NCBI GenBank assembly: GCA_003161195.1
Contig: PMOV01000046.1
Coordinates: 5,986-12,390 of the forward strand
From: Acidobacteriota bacterium
GTDB taxonomy: Bacteria > Acidobacteriota > Terriglobia > Acidiferrales > UBA7541
DNA: 6,405 nucleotides
Reading direction: 5' to 3'
Positions 1 through 4,630 of the stretch are shown here, piece by piece. Every line of letters begins with the position of its first letter. The stretch's first letter is position 1. Both the position numbers and the translations under genes were made by a program. The notes below the pieces were generated by a model that worked only from the letters and a program-made list of their open reading frames with translations, was not told the DNA's origin and made no database searches.

Positions 1-96
1 CAGGAAATTACCGACGTCGTCGCCTGGCTAACCGCGCAGCGCGTAAAAAATCCCGGCCAGCCGTACCCGGTAGCCGATAACGCGCCGCATCACTAG
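1..96 (+). CDS. C-terminal end of a probable c-type cytochrome (partial)
   Basis: Frame 1 is open from the window edge to a TAG at 94-96, giving 31 residues that begin QEITDVVAWLTAQR. An acidic helix of the type 'E-I-x-D-V-V-A-W-L' is the usual last helix of class I / cbb3-type cytochrome c domains, where it packs against the N-terminal helix around the haem. The haem-binding CxxCH motif would lie upstream, outside the window, so the assignment rests on this helix and on context: a Rieske protein and a cytochrome b follow on the same strand 69 nt later. The tail after the helix is short, polar and proline-rich. It could be a free electron-carrier cytochrome or the last domain of a larger multihaem or oxidase subunit; the window cannot tell. 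Confidence 0.6.
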   Translation, partial: QEITDVVAWLTAQRVKNPGQPYPVADNAPHH

Positions 97-151
97 ATTT
101 CTTTGCAACGCATCGCACGCCGGAGCAATAGCACCAGCAGTAGCAAGCATC

Positions 152-156
152 AGGAG
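152..156 (+). promoter_or_regulatory. Ribosome binding site of the Rieske gene
   Basis: AGGAG lies 9 nt before the ATG at 166. This decides the start: a longer in-frame reading from a TTG at 103 has no such site at the right distance and would put 21 extra residues before the twin-arginine signal. Confidence 0.7.
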
Positions 157-165
157 CTTCGCAAA

Positions 166-837
166 ATGTCGCAGGACGCCAACATCACCCGCCGCGGTTT
201 CCTAATGCGAGCGGGCATCCTTCTCAACGGCCTCGTCGCCCTCGCCCTCGCCGTTCCCATCCTCCGCTATGTTCTCGCGTCGCTCACCCGCGGCCGCAAC
301 AATGCCTATCTCTCCTGGGTTGCCCTCGGCCCCGTCGCCGATTTCCCCCAGGGCGAAACCCGCCTCGCCACCTTCCGCAATCCCTTCGTCACCCCCACCG
401 ACGGCAAAACCGTCGACACCGCCTGCTGGGTCCGTCGCGTCGACTCCGATCACTTCCAGGTCTTCGCCATCAACTGCGCTCATCTCGGCTGCCCCGTCCG
501 CTGGTTCCCGCAGTCCGGCCTGTTCATGTGCCCCTGCCACGGTGGCGCCTACTATCGCGATGGTTCGCGCGCCTCCGGTCCGCCCGAACGCGGCCTCTTC
601 GAGTATCCCTACAAAATCTCCAACGGCGCCCTCACCATCCAAGCCGGCGAACTTCCGACGCCTGGCGACAGCACCGCGCGCCTGCAAGGCGCAACGCCGC
701 CCGACCAGCTAGTCGCCATCGGCCCAACCAATCATTTCGCAAATTTATCTGCTACCTCGCATTCCAATGATGGCTGTTCCGCCGCCACCGCCAACGGTTG
801 CGCCGAACTCCTCGGAAAGCGTCCCCCATGCGCCTGA
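166..837 (+). CDS. Rieske 2Fe-2S iron-sulfur protein of a bc/b6f-type complex
   Basis: This 223-residue protein is the iron-sulfur subunit that takes one electron from quinol at the Qo site of cytochrome b and passes it to a c-type haem. The N-terminus has a twin-arginine motif (TRRGFL, residues 8-13) followed by a hydrophobic segment at about 17-39. It is therefore expected to be Tat-exported and to stay anchored, with the cluster domain on the outer face of the membrane. The cluster motifs are complete: C104-x-H106-x-x-C109 and C122-x-C124-H125. C104/H106 and C122/H125 would ligate the 2Fe-2S cluster, and C109/C124 would form the stabilising disulfide. The fold seems to end near residue 162. 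The remaining ~60 residues are low-complexity, contain C204, C212 and C222, and run into the next gene. ATG 166 was chosen for its AGGAG site. The gene overlaps cytochrome b by 10 nt, so the two are probably translationally coupled. Family is certain; exact complex type is inferred from the neighbours. Confidence 0.93.
   Translation: MSQDANITRRGFLMRAGILLNGLVALALAVPILRYVLASLTRGRNNAYLSWVALGPVADFPQGETRLATFRNPFVTPTDGKTVDTACWVRRVDSDHFQVFAINCAHLGCPVRWFPQSGLFMCPCHGGAYYRDGSRASGPPERGLFEYPYKISNGALTIQAGELPTPGDSTARLQGATPPDQLVAIGPTNHFANLSATSHSNDGCSAATANGCAELLGKRPPCA
814..819 (+). promoter_or_regulatory. Probable ribosome binding site of the cytochrome b gene
   Basis: GGAAAG, inside the end of the Rieske gene, sits 8 nt before ATG 828. 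It is a modest site but supports 828 over an in-frame TTG at 798, which would add ten residues unlike any cytochrome b N-terminus. Confidence 0.45.
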
Positions 838-2354
838 TCAACCAAATCGGCGAATGGTTCGAGCATCGCCTGCAACTCGCCGCCCCCATCCGCGAAATCA
901 CCGTCGGCCATCGAATCCCGCGCAACACCGCCAGTTGGTTCTATGTCTTCGGCAGCGCCGCCCTCACCATCTTCATGCTCCAGCTCGTCACCGGCATTCT
1001 GCTCGCTCTCATCTACGTCCCCTCCGGCGCCGAAGCCTGGTCCAGCCTGCAGAATCTCAATCACGATGTCGCTCTCGGCTGGTTCATCCGCGCCCTCCAC
1101 GGTTGGGGCTCCAACTTCATGGTCGCCGTCGTCCTCATCCACATGGTGCAGGTCTTCCTCTTCGGCGCTTACAAATTCCCCCGCGAGCTCACTTGGATCG
1201 TCGGCGTCTTCCTTCTCCTCATGACCCTGGGCATGGCCTTCAGCGGCCAGGTCCTGCGCTTCGACCAGGACGCCTACTGGGGCCTCGGCATCGGCGCTTC
1301 CATCGCCAGTCGCGTCCCCATCATGGGCCCCGCCATCGTTAAAATTATGCTCGGCGGTCCGATCATCGCCGGCGCCACCCTCTCCCGCTTCTTCGCCCTG
1401 CACGTCTTCGTCATCCCTGGCATGCTCATCTTGTTCGTCGCCGTACACCTATTAATGGTTTTGAAACTCGGCATCAACGAGTGGCCCATGCCCGGCCGCC
1501 TCGTCCATCGCGCCACCTACGAAAAGGAATATCGCGAGCTCGAAAAAACCGACGGCGTGCCCTTCGTCCCCAACGGCATCTGGAAAGACATGTTCTTCGC
1601 CGCCTTCATCCTCCTCGCCATCGCGGCCTGCGCCATTTACTTTGGCCCCTTCGGCCCCAGCGGCACGCCCGATCCCACCATCATCCAAACCGCTCCCCGC
1701 CCCGATTATTTCTTTCTCTGGCTCTACGCCTTGCTCTCGCTTCTCCCGCCCGCCATGGAAACTCCCGCGCTCCTCATCGGCCCGGTCGTCGTCATCGCCG
1801 GCCTGCTGCTCCTCCCGTTCCTCTCCGGCGAGGGCGAAAAAAGTTGGCTCCGCCGTCCCATCGCCGTTCTCACCATCCTCCTGGTCGCCGTTATCCTCGG
1901 CACCTTCACCCATCTCGCGGGTCTCGCTCCGTGGAGCCCGCAAATGAATGCCTGGAGTGGCGACCCCGTGCCGGCGCGCTTCCTGCATGGGACCACCGCC
2001 CTCCAGCGCCAGGGTGCGCTCATCTTCCAATCCAAACAGTGCCGCAACTGCCACTCTCTCGGCGAACTCGGCGGCCAGCGCGGCCCCGCCCTCGATAGCG
2101 TCGCCGTTCGCCTGACGCAAGATCAGCTCATCCGCCAGGTCATCCAGGGCGGCGGCAACATGCCCGCCTACGGCAAAAATCTCAGCCCCGCCGAAACCAC
2201 CGCGCTCGTCGCGTTCCTCGAAACGCTCCACCCCCAAGGCCAACCCGCCGCACGCGACGCCTCCCGCGACCAAGTCCTGCGCGAATCTTCGCCTCCCCCA
2301 ACTTCGCCAGATCCCGCGCAGCCCGCTCTCTCGCCGTCAACCAAGCAACCGTAG
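828..2354 (+). CDS. Cytochrome b (b6 plus subunit IV) fused to a C-terminal cytochrome c domain
   Basis: This 508-residue protein is the quinol-oxidising membrane core of the complex. Residues 1-225 match cytochrome b6, with four membrane helices (about 37-63, 86-112, 119-145, 186-212). The haem b ligand pairs are H91/H105 and H192/H207, spaced 14 and 15 residues as in b6. Residues 250-365 resemble subunit IV or the cytochrome b C-terminal part, with further helices near 252-272, 293-309, 313-332 and 343-362. The Qo-loop PEWY motif appears as PDYF at 292-295. Residues ~383-468 form a monohaem cytochrome c with CRNCH at 405-409 and a likely axial Met at 445 in NMPAYG; the tail is Pro/Ser-rich. 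Ungapped alignment with remembered b6 sequences puts V40 where b6 has the haem ci cysteine (Cys35). The attached haem c can serve as acceptor from the Rieske centre, replacing a separate cytochrome c1 or f. The gene overlaps the Rieske gene, and ctaG follows 12 nt downstream. Confidence 0.93.
   Translation: MRLINQIGEWFEHRLQLAAPIREITVGHRIPRNTASWFYVFGSAALTIFMLQLVTGILLALIYVPSGAEAWSSLQNLNHDVALGWFIRALHGWGSNFMVAVVLIHMVQVFLFGAYKFPRELTWIVGVFLLLMTLGMAFSGQVLRFDQDAYWGLGIGASIASRVPIMGPAIVKIMLGGPIIAGATLSRFFALHVFVIPGMLILFVAVHLLMVLKLGINEWPMPGRLVHRATYEKEYRELEKTDGVPFVPNGIWKDMFFAAFILLAIAACAIYFGPFGPSGTPDPTIIQTAPRPDYFFLWLYALLSLLPPAMETPALLIGPVVVIAGLLLLPFLSGEGEKSWLRRPIAVLTILLVAVILGTFTHLAGLAPWSPQMNAWSGDPVPARFLHGTTALQRQGALIFQSKQCRNCHSLGELGGQRGPALDSVAVRLTQDQLIRQVIQGGGNMPAYGKNLSPAETTALVAFLETLHPQGQPAARDASRDQVLRESSPPPTSPDPAQPALSPSTKQP
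2040..2054 (+). other. Haem c attachment motif (CRNCH) of the cytochrome b-c fusion
   Basis: These five codons encode Cys-Arg-Asn-Cys-His, the only CxxCH haem-binding site visible in the window. It is about 45 residues after the last predicted membrane helix, which would place the domain on the outer side next to the Rieske cluster. Confidence 0.9.
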
Positions 2355-2366
2355 CCCTATCCTCCG

Positions 2367-3200
2367 ATGCCCACAGCCCTCATCTTCACTCTCGCCGTCG
2401 CCGCCGTCCTCTATCTCCGCGGCTGGCGCCATCTCCACTCCGTTCACCCGGACGCCATCCCCCCCCTCCGCGCCGCCAGTTTCCTCGCCGGCCTCGCCTG
2501 CCTCTGGCTAGCCCTGGTCTCTCCACTATCCGCCTACGACGACTCCCTCCTCACCCTCCACATGCTCCAGCATCTCCTCCTAATGACCATCGCCCCCGCG
2601 CTCCTGTTACTAGCCGCGCCCATGATGCCCCTCCTCCACGGCATGCCCGGCACCGTCATGCGCAACGTAGTACGCCCCATCCTCCGCTGGCCCCCGCTCC
2701 AACGCGCCGGACACGCCGTCACCCAACCCGCCTTCGCCCTTCTGGCCGCCTCCGCCACCCTCATTGTCTGGCACATCCCCGCCATCTTCACCGTAGCCCT
2801 CCGCTCCGAGCCCCTCCACATCCTCGAACACGCCACCTTCTTCATCGCCGGCCTGCTCTTCTGGTGGCCCGTCATCAACCCTTGGCCCAGCACCATCCCC
2901 TGGCCCCGCTGGTCCCTAATCCTTTACCTCGCGCTAGCCACACTTCCTTGCGACATCCTCTCCGGCTTCCTCGTCTTTTCCGAACGCCTCGTCTACCCCA
3001 TCTATCTAGCCAACTCCACCCCGCGCCCCTTCCCCATCTCCCCCTACTCCGACCAACAACTAGCCGGCGCCCTAATGTGGACCGCCATCACCATCCTCTA
3101 CCTGGTCCCCGCCGCCATCCTAACCATCAAGCTCCTGGCCCCTCGCCACCTCTCCACCACGGCGCGCACCGCCTCGTCCCACACAGCGACCTCCACGTAG
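2367..3200 (+). CDS. ctaG: CtaG-type cytochrome c oxidase (caa3) assembly factor
   Basis: This 277-residue polytopic membrane protein belongs to the Bacillus-type CtaG family (caa3_CtaG). Members are needed to assemble active caa3-type haem-copper oxidase, probably by delivering copper to it; they are unrelated to the Cox11 proteins that share the name. Hallmarks seen: 'SPL' at 52-54 after a membrane helix, then LHMLQHLLL around 64-72 with H65 and H69; AP near 77-78 and AAP at 83-85; and LHILEH at 150-155 with H151 and H155. These paired histidines are plausible metal ligands. About seven hydrophobic segments are visible (near 1-17, 35-53, 64-88, 121-143, 153-170, 182-203, 233-256). ATG 2367 is 12 nt after the cytochrome b stop and in the same frame as it, with no Shine-Dalgarno site visible, so translation probably depends on reinitiation. 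Its place behind complex III genes suggests oxidase genes belong to the same operon, upstream of the window. Confidence 0.87.
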   Translation: MPTALIFTLAVAAVLYLRGWRHLHSVHPDAIPPLRAASFLAGLACLWLALVSPLSAYDDSLLTLHMLQHLLLMTIAPALLLLAAPMMPLLHGMPGTVMRNVVRPILRWPPLQRAGHAVTQPAFALLAASATLIVWHIPAIFTVALRSEPLHILEHATFFIAGLLFWWPVINPWPSTIPWPRWSLILYLALATLPCDILSGFLVFSERLVYPIYLANSTPRPFPISPYSDQQLAGALMWTAITILYLVPAAILTIKLLAPRHLSTTARTASSHTATST

Positions 3201-3225
3201 CACGCCGCGGTTTTGACTTTGTAGC

Positions 3226-3243
3226 GACGCCCTTTAGGGCCTC
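3226..3243 (+). repeat. Imperfect hairpin, possible dispersed intergenic repeat or weak terminator
   Basis: GCCC (3229-3232) and GGGC (3237-3240) pair around a TTTA loop. After one C/C mismatch, GA (3226-3227) pairs with TC (3242-3243). There is no T-run after it, so a classical rho-independent terminator is unlikely. Its position 26 nt after the ctaG stop fits an operon-end structure or a copy of a genome-wide intergenic repeat; the second idea needs the whole genome. Confidence 0.3.
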
Positions 3244-3385
3244 ATCTGACGCTCAGGCAAGCGCGTCATCCGGCCTCATTTCCCATCCCAACCCCGACCC
3301 ACCGTCCCACAACGGGAATAACCTACCGTCTTTCGTCGATTGCCCATTTTGCCTCCCGCCGCCATAGTGGTCTGCAGCCACACTC

Positions 3386-3390
3386 GAGGA
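3386..3390 (+). promoter_or_regulatory. Ribosome binding site of the DUF1003 gene
   Basis: GAGGA lies 9 nt before ATG 3400. It decides the start against an in-frame TTG at 3340 and against a second ATG at 3424. Confidence 0.7.
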
Positions 3391-3399
3391 ACCACCCGA

Positions 3400-3927
3400 A
3401 TGCTGCACTCGCAAAATCTTCCCATGGACCACCCGTCCCAATTCAACATCCAGGCCATCGCCAAGCTGGAAGTGGCAGCCTTGGCGCGGCGCACGCTCAC
3501 CGAAAAATTCAGCGACGCGCTCGTCAAAGCTGTCGGCAGCACCTCGTTTCTCTTATTCAATCTAGTCTTCGTTTTCGGTTGGATGCTGGCCAACGCCGGA
3601 CCCCTGGTAGCCTTCCAAAGATTCGACCCCTTTCCCTTCGGCGTTTTGGCCCTGGTGGTCTCCTCCGAGAGTGTCTTTCTCACCATCTTCGTTCTCATCA
3701 GTCAAAATCGCATGGCCCGCGCCGCCGAGCGCCGTTCCCATCTGGACCTCCAGGTCGGCATGCTCGCCGAGCAAGAGCTCACCACCATGCTCCAGATGCT
3801 GCAAGCTCTGTGCGCCCACACCGGCGTCGATGTACGTTTCTCCAATCGCCAGGTCGAAGACTTCAAGAGCACCACCGACGTCAGCAAGCTCGCCAACGAA
3901 CTGGAAAAAAAACTCCCCGGGAAGTGA
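3400..3927 (+). CDS. DUF1003-family small membrane protein
   Basis: This 175-residue protein has the layout of the DUF1003 family (PF06210), whose function is not established. Two membrane helices are visible, at about 48-66 and 80-101. They are joined by a short loop containing FDPFPF (75-80) and followed by SQNRMARAAERR, the family's typical 'QNR' signature (102-104) with a basic patch. A polar helix follows (residues 115-135, LDLQVGMLAEQEL and onwards), then a soluble tail to about 172 ending in a Lys-rich stretch. By the positive-inside rule the basic patch and the tail should be cytoplasmic. The ~47-residue N-terminal part is amphipathic and lacks a signal peptide. The gene stands alone: 199 nt after ctaG and 100 nt before the sigma factor, with its own good ribosome binding site, so it is probably a separate transcript. 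Family assignment is firm; no role can be deduced from the neighbours. Confidence 0.85.
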   Translation: MLHSQNLPMDHPSQFNIQAIAKLEVAALARRTLTEKFSDALVKAVGSTSFLLFNLVFVFGWMLANAGPLVAFQRFDPFPFGVLALVVSSESVFLTIFVLISQNRMARAAERRSHLDLQVGMLAEQELTTMLQMLQALCAHTGVDVRFSNRQVEDFKSTTDVSKLANELEKKLPGK

Positions 3928-4027
3928 CGCATAGCCCTCCGCCCCGCCCCACGGCACCGCGTGTCCGTCTTTGTCAAGGCTAGGCGAACTCCCACCGTAA
4001 CCTTTACCCCGTAACTCCGTTTATCCT
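3928..4027 (+). other. Intergenic region upstream of the sigma factor gene, with a short direct repeat
   Basis: This 100-nt gap should contain the promoter of the sigma/VOC unit. The heptamer CCGTAAC occurs at 3995-4001 and again at 4009-4015, 14 nt apart start to start, which would put the copies on nearly the same helix face or within one promoter. TTGTCA (3971-3976) resembles a -35 box but has no good -10 partner. No terminator hairpin with a T-run is seen for the preceding gene. Confidence 0.35.
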
Positions 4028-4630
4028 ATGGAGTCTTCGTGCCTGGAGCCCCGGTTGCCGCCCCTGACTCATGATCCCGAGGAGCCAATCCTCGTCGCCG
4101 CCGCGCAGCGCGACCCCGCGCGTTTCGCGGAGCTATACGAACGCCATTTCGATCGCGTCTATGCCTACGTCTCCCGCCGCGTGCCAGAACGCTTCGCCGC
4201 CGAAGACGTCACCGCCGACGTTTTCCGCCACGCGCTAACCAATCTTCACCGTTTCGAGTGGCGCGGCACCCCTTTTGTCGCCTGGCTTCTGCGCATCGCC
4301 GCCAACACCATCACCGATCACTGGCGCCGCACCCACCGTGAGCAACCCATCCTCGAATCGCACGATCCCGCAACAACTCCCGCGAACCCTGAAGACCCGG
4401 ACGACACCGAACGTCGCGCTTTGCTGTTTAGCCTTGTGCGCACCTTGCCTCCAGACCAGCGCCGCGTTCTCGAAATGCGTTTCGCCCAGGAGCAGCCCAT
4501 CAAAGATATCGCCCGCGAATTGCATCGCAGTGAAGGCGCAATAAAGCAACTCCAGTTCCGCGCCATTCAGAGTCTGCGCGATATGCTCCAGGAATCGCAG
4601 CTAAAGAAGCCGGGTGAAGCAAATGCCTGA
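4028..4630 (+). CDS. ECF-type RNA polymerase sigma factor (sigma-70 family)
   Basis: This 200-residue protein has just the two domains of group 4 (extracytoplasmic function) sigma factors. Residues ~31-103 are sigma region 2: the RFAELYERHFDRVYAYV core-binding helix at 32-48, AEDVTADVF at 58-66, and a region 2.3/2.4 with W78, W86, RIAANTITDHWRR ending at 101. Residues ~103-131 are a Pro/Asp-rich linker. Residues ~132-187 are region 4: LPPDQRRVLEMRF at 140-152, then a helix-turn-helix at about 155-180 (IKDIARELHRSEGAIKQLQFRA) that reads the -35 element. No extra C-terminal regulatory domain is present, only about 13 residues after region 4. ATG 4028 has no clear Shine-Dalgarno site upstream. 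The gene overlaps the next one by 8 nt (ATGCCTGA), so the two proteins are probably made together. The regulon and ECF group cannot be named from the sequence. Confidence 0.92.
   Translation: MESSCLEPRLPPLTHDPEEPILVAAAQRDPARFAELYERHFDRVYAYVSRRVPERFAAEDVTADVFRHALTNLHRFEWRGTPFVAWLLRIAANTITDHWRRTHREQPILESHDPATTPANPEDPDDTERRALLFSLVRTLPPDQRRVLEMRFAQEQPIKDIARELHRSEGAIKQLQFRAIQSLRDMLQESQLKKPGEANA
4612..4617 (+). promoter_or_regulatory. Probable ribosome binding site of the VOC gene
   Basis: GGGTGA inside the end of the sigma gene lies 5 nt before ATG 4623. An in-frame GTG at 4614 is part of this site and is less likely as the start. Confidence 0.45.

Larger units (their letters stand above)
3201..3399 (+). 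other. Intergenic region between ctaG and the DUF1003 gene
   Basis: This stretch of 199 nt has no convincing gene. It holds an imperfect hairpin (3226-3243) early on and the ribosome binding site of the next gene at its end. A TTGACT at 3213-3218 resembles a -35 box, but no -10 box lies at a suitable distance. A promoter for the downstream gene is expected here but I cannot place it. Confidence 0.5.

Noticed and set aside
103..165. TTG start extending the Rieske protein by 21 residues
   Set aside because: The extension is Ser/Arg-rich and would precede the twin-arginine motif, while AGGAG at 152-156 fits the ATG at 166.
798..827. TTG start extending cytochrome b by ten residues
   Set aside because: ATG 828 gives the N-terminus expected for cytochrome b6 and has a plausible site at 814-819.
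732..1448. Long minus-strand open frame (238 codons) opposite Rieske and cytochrome b
   Set aside because: Its translation is highly acidic and Gly/Glu/Asp-rich without any domain, as expected from the complement of a high-GC coding strand. The + strand encodes unmistakable haem and cluster motifs.
1452..2273. Minus-strand open frame of 273 codons opposite the second half of cytochrome b
   Set aside because: Same compositional artefact: low-complexity Gly/Glu-rich product, antisense to a gene with clear membrane helices and CRNCH.
2864..3367. Plus-strand open frame running out of ctaG into the spacer
   Set aside because: His/Pro/Arg/Ser-rich out-of-frame reading of ctaG with no domain and no ribosome binding site; it ends in the intergenic region.
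3971..3999. Housekeeping promoter with TTGTCA as -35 box before the sigma gene
   Set aside because: No hexamer resembling TATAAT occurs 16-18 nt downstream.
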